52,432 nucleotides of DNA from Caldilineaceae bacterium (GTDB taxonomy: Bacteria; Chloroflexota; Anaerolineae; Caldilineales; Caldilineaceae). Each line of letters opens with the position of its first letter. Position 1 is the stretch's first letter. Positions 1-8,503 of this stretch are shown piece after piece. Made by a program: the position numbers and the translations under genes. The DNA lies in NCBI GenBank assembly GCA_020634815.1, contig JACKBA010000043.1, forward strand, positions 1-52,432, read 5' to 3'. Under the pieces are notes generated by a model. The model had not been told where the DNA came from. It saw only the letters and a program-made list of their open reading frames with translations, and ran no database searches.

Positions 1-32
1 CACCGCTGCCGGATTCACCGCCACAAACCGAG

Positions 33-812
33 GTGAAGCTGGCGGCTGAGGGAGCCATGTCAACCGTCGAGAGCGGGAATCTCGGGGAACCGAGTCAGAC
101 TGGGGAGAGTGGAGAAAGTGGGGAGACCGGCGGCGGCGAAACGGGCAAGGAGACCGCAGCCGCCAAAACCCGCCACTTCCATCCCGTGTCCATGACGAAT
201 TATGTAGCCGAGAGCGGCCAGGCCCTGACCGGGCTGGCGGGCGCCAGCGAGCTAACCCGCCAACTGCTGACGGGGGTGGGAATCGTGCCTACGTGCACGA
301 ACCTCTGTTCCTCGCAGCGCGAGGTCGTCCTGGCCCTGATGGAGGCGCGCCAGCAGGCGGCCGCCGCCGAACGTATGGCGGTGGACGCGCAAGATCGCGC
401 GCTGGCCGTGTTGCAGTCCAGTCTTGTGACGTTGCGCGGGGTTGAGCGCACGCTCTTCCGCGACGACGGGGTGCTCATCGCGCTCGGTCTCAACGAGGAG
501 TTGCCTGGAACGGATGGCGCGTTTGTCGACCGGGCGCGCTTCATCGTGGCTGCGGCGGAGCGCGATCCCTATGCCACGATCCTGGCCGGTGCTGCGTTCA
601 GCGCCGAGCGCATCGCCGAGATCGCCGTGGAGGTGGATGTGGCCGAGCAGGCCATCGCCGCCCGCCAGGCCGCGCACAATGCGGCCGTCATCGCGACGCG
701 CGTGCGTGACGAGGCCTTCAGCGAACTGCGCCGGCTCATGCAGCAGTTGCGCGTGCAGGTGAACAGCGTGCTGCACCGCCATCCCGAAGTGGAGCGGCCG
801 GTCGGTTTCTAG
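33..812 (+). CDS. Hypothetical helical protein, 5' end uncertain
   Basis: Product not recognised. The frame stays open to the left edge of the window, so the true start may lie outside; GTG at 33 and ATG at 57 are both possible inside it, and neither has a well-spaced ribosome binding site. The first ~45 residues are rich in Gly, Glu, Ser and Thr and look disordered. The rest (about residue 90 onward) is rich in Ala, Glu, Arg and Gln with heptad-like spacing, so a long helical or coiled-coil fold is likely. There is no signal peptide or membrane segment. A 15-bp perfect hairpin 27 bases after the stop probably ends transcription. Codon use and the absence of stops in a GC-rich frame support a real gene. 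Confidence 0.6.
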   Translation: MKLAAEGAMSTVESGNLGEPSQTGESGESGETGGGETGKETAAAKTRHFHPVSMTNYVAESGQALTGLAGASELTRQLLTGVGIVPTCTNLCSSQREVVLALMEARQQAAAAERMAVDAQDRALAVLQSSLVTLRGVERTLFRDDGVLIALGLNEELPGTDGAFVDRARFIVAAAERDPYATILAGAAFSAERIAEIAVEVDVAEQAIAARQAAHNAAVIATRVRDEAFSELRRLMQQLRVQVNSVLHRHPEVERPVGF

Positions 813-839
813 CCGAACGGGCGCAAGCGAGCGCAGGAC

Positions 840-874
840 GAGAGGCCCGGATTCAGGACGAATCCGGGCCTCTC
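840..874 (+). terminator. Perfect 15-bp hairpin after the first gene
   Basis: The arms GAGAGGCCCGGATTC (840-854) and its exact reverse complement (860-874) enclose a 5-base loop. It lies 27 bases after the stop at 812 and before the next gene. There is no T-run after it, so it is a terminator-like or mRNA-end-protecting hairpin rather than a textbook intrinsic terminator. Confidence 0.6.
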
Positions 875-1018
875 GCGCCCGAGGGACGTGTCACCGGTGG
901 CGGCCTGCATCGCACTGGTCAAACGACCCTTCGTATGGAAGCAGACGCTGACCAGTGCGACGCCGCCGGCGCAGACCTCGCCAACGCCCAGGGATGCATT
1001 GCGTTCCCGCCGCCCGCT

Positions 1019-1046
1019 TTGTCCGGCTGCCACCATCCTTTACAAT
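1019..1046 (+). promoter_or_regulatory. Candidate promoter, leaderless start of the DUF6941 gene
   Basis: TTGTCC (1019-1024, 4 of 6 matches to the -35 consensus) and TACAAT (1041-1046, 5 of 6 matches to -10) are separated by 16 bases. The -10 box ends 7 bases before the ATG at 1054, so transcription would begin at or next to the start codon. No Shine-Dalgarno sequence is present, which fits a leaderless mRNA. Confidence 0.45.
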
Positions 1047-1053
1047 AGCGATC

Positions 1054-1473
1054 ATGAAAACGCGCATTGCCGTGCTGGCCGACTATGCCAGCCTCTCCAT
1101 CGACCACAAGCTCAACATCATGGGCATCTTCACGACGATCAACGCGCCGCAGGTGCCGGTCGTCCATCCGCAGATGAAGCTGGTGACGCAGTTTGAGTTC
1201 GACGCCAGCGAGGCCGGGCAGCGCCCTATGCGCGTGACGCTGGTCGACGACGACGGCCACGAACTCTTCGGCATCGGCGGCACGGTGACGATCCAGGCGA
1301 CGCACGACGGCCACCCGGCGCTGCTGAACCAGATCGTTGACCTGTCGCAGCTTGCCTTCCCCGCCTTTGGCGACTACGAGTTCCGCATCTACCTCGACGA
1401 CGAAGTGGCGGCCGAGATCCCGCTGCTCGTGGCGCAGGCCAAACCCCCGCCGGGTCAGCAGCCGGCAGCATAG
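1054..1473 (+). CDS. DUF6941 family protein
   Basis: A 139-residue protein matching the DUF6941 type: it opens with a beta strand followed by a 'DYASLSIDHKLNIMGIFT' segment and continues as a small beta-sandwich with 'GDYEFRIYLDDE' near residue 112. Family function is unknown; proteins of this family are short and cytoplasmic. ATG 1054 is chosen over earlier in-frame codons because the family begins here and a -10 box sits 7 bases upstream. The C-terminal tail is Pro/Gln-rich. A second, broken copy of the last third of this gene lies at 4363-4492, so the locus was duplicated or rearranged at some time. A repeat element begins just after the stop. Confidence 0.8.
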   Translation: MKTRIAVLADYASLSIDHKLNIMGIFTTINAPQVPVVHPQMKLVTQFEFDASEAGQRPMRVTLVDDDGHELFGIGGTVTIQATHDGHPALLNQIVDLSQLAFPAFGDYEFRIYLDDEVAAEIPLLVAQAKPPPGQQPAA

Positions 1474-1479
1474 CGCGCG

Positions 1480-1684
1480 GAAAGAATCTCAGCGCAAAGG
1501 CGCAGAGAACCGCAATGGGCTGGCCGTCAACGTCCCCGGCACGGGCGGCAAGGGGATTGGTTGACCAATTCTCCTTTCGCCCGTGCCGGGGACGTACTGC
1601 GCGCCTCCGCCCGGTGCGTCGCAAGGTTCCGGTTTTCTCTGCGAACCTCTGCGCCTTTGCGCCTCTGCGTCAAACTCTGCTTAC
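1480..1684. repeat. Repeat family A, copy 1, with a nested long hairpin
   Basis: The left end carries 'GCGCAAAGGCGCAGAGAACC' and the right end reads the opposite way, with 'TCTGCGCCTTTGCGCCTCTG', forming an imperfect inverted pair. Nested inside is a second palindrome: an 18-bp perfect stem (1530-1547 with 1578-1595) that continues inward almost to a 2-base loop around 1562. It fills the whole gap between the DUF6941 gene and the convergent secreted-protein gene. Other family A copies lie at 4506-4687 and 19185-19351. Confidence 0.75.
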
Positions 1685-4066
1685 TTACGGTGCATTGCTG
1701 ACAGCCGGCAGGTTGAGTTGGTAGAGTGGCAGATCGGCGAAGTACTCTTCCCACAACTCCGGCGGGATCCCCTCCTTGATAATTCGCCAGTCCAGCATGG
1801 CTTCATCGCGCAGCGGCGTGGCGAAGATGGCGTCGGCGTGGGCGCGCATGGTGCGCATGAGCGTGTCGACCTTCTCCGGCCGCGCGGCCTGCGTCTCGGT
1901 GATGACGCGTGTGAAGGCCGTGAGCGGGATGTCGGTCATAGCCGAGATCTCCAGGCTGGGCTGGACGCGGAAGATGACGGCGTTGCTCAACTCGATGGGT
2001 GGGTCTTCCGGCGCCAGGACGGCTTCCTGCGGGTGCCACGCAATAGTCTCGCCGCAGATGAGACAGGGCGGATTGTTGCTCGGGCCTACTACGTAGGCAT
2101 CGAGCACATTCTGGGCGGCGGGCGAGAGCGTGGCATTGCCCACGGGCTTGCCTGGCAGAATCTGGTAGTTGAGCGTGTACGATGCGCAGCCGGAGATGGT
2201 CTGGTCATCGCAGTAGGAACGCGTGGCGCGCGTCGCCGCTGCCTGCGCCGGCAGGTCGTTGACGCTACCCGTGTCGTCGTCGATCAGACCGTCGGCTTCA
2301 AAGCCCGAGGTGTGCACCCACAGCGTCTGCTGCGGAAAGCGCAGCAGGTCGGGACCTAGGCTGCGGTCGTTGGCGACTTCGCTGCTGTCGCCCGTCTGCC
2401 AGGGGCGGCCGCCGAAGCTCTCCACGCCGTGCACGCAGCCGTCGCAGTCGAAGAGCTTGGTCCACTCGCTGAAGCCGTTGTTGGTGTTGAACCAGAAGCG
2501 CCAGTCGCCGTCGCCGCGCACGAAGCTGTCGCCGTCGTCGTGTACGTCGAGGTTGTTGAGGCGCACCTTCCAGCGCCGCAGCCCCCAGTTGTCGGGCGAG
2601 GCCAGCGCCCAGCCTGACAGGATGCGTCGCGTGTAGGTGCGTCCCGTGAAGTTGGTCAGATCGATGCTGACCTGGATGTAGAGGTTGGGCGCGGTGCCCA
2701 GGACGGTCAGTTGCGGCTCCGGCCCGGTGCTGAAGCCGAAGGGATGGGGTTCGATGCGCGTGTAGAGCGGCACCGCACCCTTGGTCGTCAACTGCGGGCG
2801 AGGCGGCAGAAAGATGTTGAAGGTAAAGACGCGGTTGAGCGGGTGAGGTGAGCGGATGCACGCGCCGGTCACGGCCAGCACGCCTTGCGGCGTGACGATG
2901 TAGTGGCCGGGCTGGTGCAGTCCGGTGTCGCTGCAATTGTTGGTCACCTCGCCTGCCTGCTGGTTGATGTAGATATCGGTGACGATGCCCGGCACAAAGA
3001 CATTCGTGCCCACGGGGCTGGAAAAGAAGGGGATGACGTCGTCGCCCGACGCATAGCTCACCGTGGCGGAGGCATCGATGGGGATGGCTCGCGGCCGGTG
3101 CACGGCTATCGCCACGGGTGGGTGGATCTCCGTGGGGCCGTCGTGGCCACAGTCGAGGATCCAGAAGCCGAAGACGGAGGCGCGGTCGCCGGGCGTGGGG
3201 CGGAAGACTTCAGGGAAGTGGTTGCGCTCCCACTCGACCTCCATGAGCGTCTGCGACCCGCGCAGCAGATGCTGGAAGGGCGGGTCGGGTCGCACGTGGA
3301 CGTTGTGATCCTGGCTGTCGTGGTTGAGCGGGTTGTCCTTGCGGCTGATGTGGCTCTTCTCCACGCTGCCCTCGAGCAGTTCGTAGCTCTCGGCGCCCGT
3401 CCACTGGTTGACAGTGACCCACTGTGGGTCGACCACGCCGCCGCCGCCCAGGCATTTCTCGTTGGCGTCGGGGATCTTGCTGGGCTTGGTCGCGGTCTGT
3501 GACGGGAGCACGGGTTGGGTGGCAGGGGGCAGGGCGAGCGCGTCGACGGCCTCCACGGTCAGGTCGAACGCGGTCGTGCCAACCTCTTTGGCGCCGACCG
3601 TGCAGCCGTTGGGGCAGGCGCTGAAGCGGATGGTGTAGTTGCCGGCGCGATCCGGCGTGAAGGCGGCGCTCATGGTGTTCGTGTCGCCCAGTTGCGTGCC
3701 GCTGTCCGCCGGCTGGCTGACTAGTTGCCAGGCAAAGGCGCCCGCCGGCAGCGGGTAATAGGCTGCGCTGCAATTGGAGCGCACTTCGATCAGCTTGAAG
3801 ATCGTTGCGGCAATCCGCACGGTGCGCGCGCGCACGACCTTCTGGTCGAGATGCACGCCCTCGATGGAGAGCCGGCCGGTGACGCCAAGCGACGGCTCGC
3901 AACTGGATGATCCGCCGCCGCCATCATCCTTGGGCAGCGCCTGGGCGGGCGATGCCAGGCTCAAGAGCGTACAAATGAACAGGGCGGCGGGCAACGCAAA
4001 GTACAGCCACCGTCGATGGGATCGCCGGGGCGCCGTGCGCCTTGCGGGCGCGTACGTGTCAGGCAT
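1685..4066 (-). CDS. Large secreted protein with Ig/PKD-like region, function unknown
   Basis: A 793-residue exported protein. The N terminus has several Arg residues, a hydrophobic stretch (about 20-38) and an AQA cleavage site near residue 43, a clear signal peptide. A Gly/Ser linker follows. Residues 100-175 resemble a PKD/Ig-like domain, with a 'DRAGNYTIRFSACP' strand typical of such folds. A conserved-looking block 'FGFWILDCGHDGPTEIHPP' sits at about 301-317. Cys residues are paired by proximity (56, 100, 151/155, 306 and more), so disulfides outside the cell are likely. The remaining ~450 residues look beta-rich and unassigned. The start is firm: ATG at 4066 follows GGAGGAG. The gene stands alone, convergent to the DUF6941 gene. 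No enzyme motif is evident; an envelope or extracellular matrix role is an inference. Confidence 0.75.
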   Translation of the reverse strand: MPDTYAPARRTAPRRSHRRWLYFALPAALFICTLLSLASPAQALPKDDGGGGSSSCEPSLGVTGRLSIEGVHLDQKVVRARTVRIAATIFKLIEVRSNCSAAYYPLPAGAFAWQLVSQPADSGTQLGDTNTMSAAFTPDRAGNYTIRFSACPNGCTVGAKEVGTTAFDLTVEAVDALALPPATQPVLPSQTATKPSKIPDANEKCLGGGGVVDPQWVTVNQWTGAESYELLEGSVEKSHISRKDNPLNHDSQDHNVHVRPDPPFQHLLRGSQTLMEVEWERNHFPEVFRPTPGDRASVFGFWILDCGHDGPTEIHPPVAIAVHRPRAIPIDASATVSYASGDDVIPFFSSPVGTNVFVPGIVTDIYINQQAGEVTNNCSDTGLHQPGHYIVTPQGVLAVTGACIRSPHPLNRVFTFNIFLPPRPQLTTKGAVPLYTRIEPHPFGFSTGPEPQLTVLGTAPNLYIQVSIDLTNFTGRTYTRRILSGWALASPDNWGLRRWKVRLNNLDVHDDGDSFVRGDGDWRFWFNTNNGFSEWTKLFDCDGCVHGVESFGGRPWQTGDSSEVANDRSLGPDLLRFPQQTLWVHTSGFEADGLIDDDTGSVNDLPAQAAATRATRSYCDDQTISGCASYTLNYQILPGKPVGNATLSPAAQNVLDAYVVGPSNNPPCLICGETIAWHPQEAVLAPEDPPIELSNAVIFRVQPSLEISAMTDIPLTAFTRVITETQAARPEKVDTLMRTMRAHADAIFATPLRDEAMLDWRIIKEGIPPELWEEYFADLPLYQLNLPAVSNAP

Positions 4067-4362
4067 AGCTCCTCCTCAGTTGTTCAATCGAACGTGGGAC
4101 TGATCGCCGTGTGTGTCGCGGCTCAGCCCGCCACTTGCGGTTTGGTCACCGACACCATCGACCGTGACGCCTCGCCATCGGGTGGCAACGGCATACTGGC
4201 GCCTCACGAGGGTAGAGTTGGGAGGATGTAAAGAAGCAGGGGGACAGTTTATGGGCTTCGCTGCCGCTTGTCAACCGGCAAACGCGGGCCTGGGTCTACC
4301 TTACGGTTGGGGCAGGGGTTTGTATCGTAGGCCAACGCCTCCGGCGTGATGGGCCGCTGTCA
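4067..4362. other. Intergenic stretch, nothing recognised
   Basis: Upstream region of the secreted-protein gene. No long coding frame, RNA gene or repeat of the families seen elsewhere could be supported. The leftward gene's promoter must lie here, but no clear -35/-10 pair stands out. Confidence 0.5.
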
Positions 4363-4492
4363 CTGTCGCAGCTTGCCTTCCCTATCTTTGGTGAAAACGA
4401 ATCCCCAACCTAACATCGACGACGAGATCTCCACCGGGATCCCGCTGCTCGTGGCGCCGGCCAAGCCCCCGCCTGCCCCGCCCCGGTCTTAG
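4363..4492 (+). pseudogene. Broken second copy of the DUF6941 gene, 3' end only
   Basis: Aligns with 1342-1473 of the intact DUF6941 gene. 'LSQLAFPIFGENE' matches LSQLAFPAFGDYE, and then, after a net loss of 2 bases and an in-frame stop in the first frame, 'DDEISTGIPLLVAPAKPPP' matches DDEVAAEIPLLVAQAKPPP up to a TAG at 4490-4492. The 5' two thirds are absent. As with the intact copy, a family A repeat follows the stop. This is a relic of a duplication or of recombination between family A repeats. Confidence 0.8.
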
Positions 4493-4505
4493 CGCACAGC
4501 CGGGC

Positions 4506-4687
4506 CTTGTTTGACGCAGAGGCGCGGAGAGGCAGAGAAAGCGCAGAGAAAGGCAGAAGAGGAGCGATTGCTCCGTTGCGGGCTACCCTCATGGTTTTCT
4601 CTGCGCCTCTGCGTCAAACCAAGCTGTCTCTCCACTCTTCTCTGCGAACCTCTGCGCCCCTGCGCCTCTGCGTCAAGTTTTTTTCGC
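4506..4687. repeat. Repeat family A, copy 2
   Basis: Begins 'TTTGACGCAGAGGCGCGGAG' on the left; the inverse, 'CTCTGCGCCTCTGCGTCAA', occurs twice on the right (near 4597 and 4656). The centre (4560-4590) has a short palindrome around GAGCGATTGCTC. The copy lies between the DUF6941 relic and the nucleotidyltransferase gene. Confidence 0.75.
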
Positions 4688-4703
4688 TTCTTGGCCCGTA
4701 CAG

Positions 4704-4727
4704 AACGACTAAAGTCGTTACTACGGG
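4704..4727. repeat. Half unit of palindromic repeat family C
   Basis: AACGACT-AA-AGTCGTT (7-bp arms, 4704-4719) followed by ACTACGG. This is the right half of the unit that forms the eight-copy array at 49418-49962 and the single element at 28601-28658. It lies just after the nucleotidyltransferase stop and could act as that gene's 3'-end hairpin. Confidence 0.65.
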
Positions 4728-4736
4728 GTGCCCCCT

Positions 4737-5570
4737 TCACCCGATGAGTGCCGCCACGTCGGCGGCCAGGTCTTCGAGGATATCCACCGCCATGTTGATG
4801 TTGACCGCATCGGCCGAGAGCATGCCGAAGGCATCCTCGATGCGCGTCTTGAGGTTGGCCGGCGTGCAGGGGAAGTGCTGCGCCAGGTCGACGGCGCCCT
4901 TTTCGTTCATCCAGTACTGCTCGTTGCGGGCAAAGAGCACCTGCAACAGACACGCCACCCCGCGGAAGGCCGCGCCGGCCGCATAGGTCACGTCGCCGCG
5001 GCCCGCGCTCTTGCGCGCGATCTGGAGCGAGAAGCCGACCTCCCAGCCGAACTTGTCGATCAACGCCTGCTTGAGCGCGGGCGGGTAGGGATGGGTCATC
5101 GCCTTGAGCGCCGCCACGCGGCCGTTGTCCGTCCACAAGATGCGGCAGAGCGCGACCTCGGCCATGTAGATCGACGAGACGAAACCGAAGGGGTGGCCGG
5201 GTTGATAGGCGATCTCCACCTCGCCGCGGCGGCAGGCGGCGACGATGGCGTCGACTTTGGCCAGGTCGCGGTAGAGCAGGTCGACCGCCGCGCCGTCGAT
5301 TGTCAGCCAGCCGCCGCCGTTGATCCACGGCCCCCAGCCGCCGAGGGGCGTGAGCAGATCGGCGCGGTGCGTGTCGTCCACCGTCGCAGCGATCGCGCCC
5401 AGCGCGTCCAGGTCGAGCGGCTCGGCCGGGTCATAGTACAGACAGAGGTCATAGTCGGACGTGGGCGTGTGCGAGCCGCGCGCCCGCGATCCCCCCAGCA
5501 CGACGGCATTGACCCCGCGCACCGCGGCCAGCGCCGTCACCAACTCGTCGATTCGGGTTTGGATGTCCAT
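4737..5570 (-). CDS. Nucleotidyltransferase (DNA polymerase beta superfamily)
   Basis: A 277-residue protein with the superfamily signature near the N terminus: 'GGSRARGSHTPTSDYDLCLY' (about 26-45), giving the helix-turn GS motif and the DxD metal-binding pair. A third acidic position fits 'IDGAAVDLLYRD'. The remainder is helical, as in aminoglycoside- or tRNA-type nucleotidyltransferases of the MNT/kanamycin group, but the substrate cannot be told. Start ATG 5570 follows AAAGGAGAA; an upstream in-frame extension would run into low-complexity repeat DNA and is rejected. It is larger than the small MNT antitoxins (~100 residues) and has no HEPN partner next to it, so a toxin-antitoxin role is unlikely. 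Confidence 0.8.
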   Translation of the reverse strand: MDIQTRIDELVTALAAVRGVNAVVLGGSRARGSHTPTSDYDLCLYYDPAEPLDLDALGAIAATVDDTHRADLLTPLGGWGPWINGGGWLTIDGAAVDLLYRDLAKVDAIVAACRRGEVEIAYQPGHPFGFVSSIYMAEVALCRILWTDNGRVAALKAMTHPYPPALKQALIDKFGWEVGFSLQIARKSAGRGDVTYAAGAAFRGVACLLQVLFARNEQYWMNEKGAVDLAQHFPCTPANLKTRIEDAFGMLSADAVNINMAVDILEDLAADVAALIG

Positions 5571-5587
5571 GTGTTTCTCCTTTGTGT

Positions 5588-5790
5588 GTGGGGATGGGGG
5601 GATGACGAGATGAGGGGATGACGAGATGAGGGGGTGACAAGATGACAAGATGAGGAGGTGACGAGATGAGGGGGTGACAAGATGACAAGATGACGTGGTT
5701 CACCCCCTCATCTTTCATCCCCTCACCCTCTCATTCCCACATCCCCTTATCTTTTCATCCCCACATCCCCTCAGCGTCAAAGCTTTTTCC
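5588..5790. repeat. G/A/T-rich short-period run with an inverted C/T/A-rich half
   Basis: The left part repeats 'GGGGATGACGAGATGA' and 'GGTGACAAGATGACAAGATG'; from about 5698 the sequence turns into the complementary style ('CCCCTCATCTTTCATCCCCT'). The two halves form an imperfect inverted repeat that fills the gap between two leftward genes. The phrase 'CTTGTCATCTTGTCAT' recurs at about 17592-17608. Confidence 0.65.
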
Positions 5791-5792
5791 CC

Positions 5793-7178
5793 TCAGCGAC
5801 ACGCCAGCAACGCACCGAAGGCGATCTCCAGGTCGGCGTCGGTCGTGCGCCAGTTGCTGAAGGCGGCGCGCATGGCGGGCGTGCCGTGCAGCACCGTCGG
5901 CGTCAGAAAGACGCGGCCGTCGTCGCGCAGGCGGGCCAGGAACGCGGCCACCGTCGCTGCATCCGCTGCGCCCGCCAGCGTGAAACAGACGACATTCAGC
6001 CGCACCGGCGCCAGCAGCGCAAATTCCGCCGCTGATTCAATCATCGCGCCAAAGCACTGCGCCTGCGCGCAGTTGCGCTCGACGATGGCCTGGTAGCCGC
6101 TGCGCCCGTAGGCCATGAGCGTGAACCACGCCGGCAGCGCGCGCAGGCGGCGTGAGTTCTCCGGCGCCAGGTGCACGAAGTCGACCGGCTCGCGGATCTC
6201 CCCGAGATAGGCCGCGCTGTTCTGGAAGACGGCGCGCTGGAGGTCGCGGTGACGCGTAAAGATCATGGCCGCGTCGTAGGGGACGTTGAGCCACTTGTGC
6301 GCGTCGATGGTCAGGCTGTCGGCCAGCTCCATGCCGGCCACGAGATGGCGGAAAGCCGGCGCGCACGCGGCAAAGCCGCCAAAGGCGGCGTCGATGTGCA
6401 GCCAGAAGGGAAAGTCCCGCTTGAGCGCGGCAATGGCACGTAGGTCGTCGAAATCGACGGTGTTGACCGTGCCGGCGTTGGCCACCACGATGCAGGGCCG
6501 CCCCTCCTGCGCGGCGAGCAGGCGGGAAAGGCCGGCCACATCCACCGCCTCGCGGTCGCCGGGGAGCGACGCCGCACGGTGGTAGGCGGCGCGGCCCAGC
6601 CCGAGCATGGCCAGCGCCTTGAAGATGCTGCTGTGCGCCTCGCCGCCGAGCACCGCGATGGGTGGCAGTGCCGTCAGCCCGCGCTCCGCCACGCTGAGGC
6701 CGTGCTGCCGGCCCACCCACTCGCGCCCCATGGCCAGCCCGGCAAAGTTGGCCATCGTCGCGCCGGTGACAAAGGTGCCGCCAAAACTCTCCGGCAGCCC
6801 GAAAAGCTGGCGCAACAGGTGGATGGCCTCAAACTCGATCGCGGGCGCGTTGGAATTGGCCGCGCTGCTCAGGTTGAGATCGTAGGTGCTCGCCAGCCAG
6901 TCGCCCATGAGCGCGGCCGGCGTGGTGCCGCCGGTGACAAAGCCCCAGAAGCGCGGGCCGTTGGCGGCCGGCATCGCGGCGCCAAAGCGTTGCAGAAACA
7001 GCGTCAAGGCCGCTTGTGCGCCGGCGCTGTCGTCCGGCAGCGCCAGCAGTCCCGGCGCCGCAAAGTCGGTCGCCGCCGGCCGCGAATCGATGGTGGCGAG
7101 ATAGTCCAGCGCGGCCGCCTGCACCGCGGCCAGCAACTGGGGCAATGCCTGGGCGTCGTCGTCGAATGTCTTGGTCAT
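5793..7178 (-). CDS. PLP-dependent amino-acid decarboxylase (group II)
   Basis: A 461-residue protein of the aromatic-L-amino-acid/glutamate decarboxylase family. Seen: 'IDAHKW' with the PLP-linking Lys295, His182 in 'GGEAHSS' (stacks on the PLP ring), Asp263 in 'HIDAAFGG' (pairs with the pyridine nitrogen), and the substrate-side 'NSNAPAIEFEAIHLLRQLFGLP' region split by normal spacing at 108-130. It would decarboxylate an amino acid to its amine in the cytoplasm; which one cannot be read from motifs. Start ATG 7178 lies 5 bases after GGAG; an upstream TTG is less likely. Transcribed divergently from the LysM protein across a 119-base gap holding a TTTGCC-GATT-GGCAAA palindrome. Confidence 0.88.
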   Translation of the reverse strand: MTKTFDDDAQALPQLLAAVQAAALDYLATIDSRPAATDFAAPGLLALPDDSAGAQAALTLFLQRFGAAMPAANGPRFWGFVTGGTTPAALMGDWLASTYDLNLSSAANSNAPAIEFEAIHLLRQLFGLPESFGGTFVTGATMANFAGLAMGREWVGRQHGLSVAERGLTALPPIAVLGGEAHSSIFKALAMLGLGRAAYHRAASLPGDREAVDVAGLSRLLAAQEGRPCIVVANAGTVNTVDFDDLRAIAALKRDFPFWLHIDAAFGGFAACAPAFRHLVAGMELADSLTIDAHKWLNVPYDAAMIFTRHRDLQRAVFQNSAAYLGEIREPVDFVHLAPENSRRLRALPAWFTLMAYGRSGYQAIVERNCAQAQCFGAMIESAAEFALLAPVRLNVVCFTLAGAADAATVAAFLARLRDDGRVFLTPTVLHGTPAMRAAFSNWRTTDADLEIAFGALLACR

Positions 7179-7222
7179 GTGTGACTCCAAACTCTGCGCC
7201 GGCCATGCGCTCTGCCGGGCAC

Positions 7223-7251
7223 TTTGCCGATTGGCAAACGCACATTACACT
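7223..7251 (+). promoter_or_regulatory. Candidate promoter with palindrome for the LysM gene
   Basis: TTGCCG (7224-7229) and TACACT (7246-7251) are spaced 16 bases apart, each 4 of 6 to consensus. The -35 overlaps a perfect 6-bp-arm palindrome TTTGCC-GATT-GGCAAA (7223-7238). In a divergent gap this could be an operator for either gene. Weak evidence. Confidence 0.3.
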
Positions 7252-7297
7252 ATCAAGGACGCACAAATCCAGCAACCAACCACGCAGGGAGCACACC

Positions 7298-8503
7298 GTG
7301 GCCACCATGCCCTCCGGCGATCCGCAGAGCCCGCAGGAATCTTTTGGCGCGAGCCCGCGCTCGGCGCTTGGCGCGCTGCTGGGCCTGGCCTTGCTGGCAC
7401 TGGCCATCTACGCCGCCACGCAGGGTTGGGGCACGACCCCGTTGCCGGCGCCCACCCCGACGGCGACCGTCGAAGCCGTCGTGCCGGATGCAACCACGGC
7501 GCCCGTCACACCCACCGCTGCCGCGACGCCGGAGGCTGCCGCACCGCTCACCGCGACGGTGAGCGCGGAGGCGACCGCGCCGATCACTCCCACGGTCGAG
7601 GGCGCGGCGACGGCACAAGCGACCGCCGGCACGCCGCCCGCTAGGGGCACGGCGGAAACGACGTCGGAGGCGGCCACACCGCTCACGGCGACAGAGATCG
7701 TCACGGCAACGGCGTCGCTCGCTGTCACGCCCAGGAGCGCAGACACGCCCGCACCGGCAGCGAGCGCGGAGCCGGCGACAGCGCCCGCCACGGGAACCGT
7801 AGAAGCGACGCCGCCAAGCGCCACACCGGTGACGACCGCGGCGACCGCAGACGTAACGGCGCCAGTCACTGCCACGGCGGCGGGTGAAGGGACGCCGGCA
7901 CCTTCCGCAACGGCGGCGGTCACGGCGGAACCCGCCGTTGTCGCATCAACGCCTGCAACGGCGGTCAGCGCAGCCACGCCAACGCCCGAGCCTGCGCTGA
8001 CCGCCGCGGCGCGCACGACCGTCGTCGCGAGCGCGGCCACGGCGACTGCCGCGGGTGCAACTCCGACCGCGCCGGCGCCGACGGCTGCCGTCAGCGCTAC
8101 AGAACCGATCACGGCGACCGCGCTGCCGACACTGGAAGCGACTGCGACGACGGCCACGACGGCAGCGCCGGCCACTCCCGCTGCGACGGCGCTGCCTGGT
8201 GCGACGGTCACGCCCGGTGCCGTCGAGACTGCCACGCTGACTGCGACAGTGGTGCCGGTCGCTGCAACTGATACTCCGACGGCAGATGCCACCGGTACGA
8301 TGATCACGACGACCGCGGCGGCCACTCCCGCTGCGACGGCGCTGCCTGCGGTGACGAGCGCGCCAGGCACAGCCGAGGCTGGCACGCTGACTGCGACTGT
8401 GGTGCCGGCCGCGGCAACCGATACACCGGCGGTGGAAGTTACCGCCACGATGACCACGACGACGGCGTTGGCCACCCCGCTGCGACAGCGCTGCCTGCGG
8501 TGA
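7298..8503 (+). CDS. LysM stalk protein, N-terminal part (anchor and Thr/Ala-rich stalk)
   Basis: Start GTG 7298 follows AGGGAG at 6 bases. A short N-terminal segment is followed by one hydrophobic helix (about residues 23-42, 'ALGALLGLALLALAIYAA'), a signal anchor placing the rest outside the membrane. From residue ~50 the protein is almost only Thr, Ala, Pro and Val in 'TATA/TPTA' runs, like a mucin stalk. The frame ends at 8503 because a run of five C found in the repeat copy at 8738-8744 has only four C at 8473-8477. The intended reading continues one frame over to about 8640 and returns to the original frame from 8663, where the protein ends with LysM domains. The two parts are probably one protein of about 1,100 residues; the breaks may be assembly errors in repeats or real. 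Confidence 0.65.
   Translation: MATMPSGDPQSPQESFGASPRSALGALLGLALLALAIYAATQGWGTTPLPAPTPTATVEAVVPDATTAPVTPTAAATPEAAAPLTATVSAEATAPITPTVEGAATAQATAGTPPARGTAETTSEAATPLTATEIVTATASLAVTPRSADTPAPAASAEPATAPATGTVEATPPSATPVTTAATADVTAPVTATAAGEGTPAPSATAAVTAEPAVVASTPATAVSAATPTPEPALTAAARTTVVASAATATAAGATPTAPAPTAAVSATEPITATALPTLEATATTATTAAPATPAATALPGATVTPGAVETATLTATVVPVAATDTPTADATGTMITTTAAATPAATALPAVTSAPGTAEAGTLTATVVPAAATDTPAVEVTATMTTTTALATPLRQRCLR

Noticed and set aside
4737..5570. MNT/HEPN toxin-antitoxin role for the nucleotidyltransferase
   Set aside because: The protein is too long for the small MNT antitoxins and no HEPN gene is adjacent.
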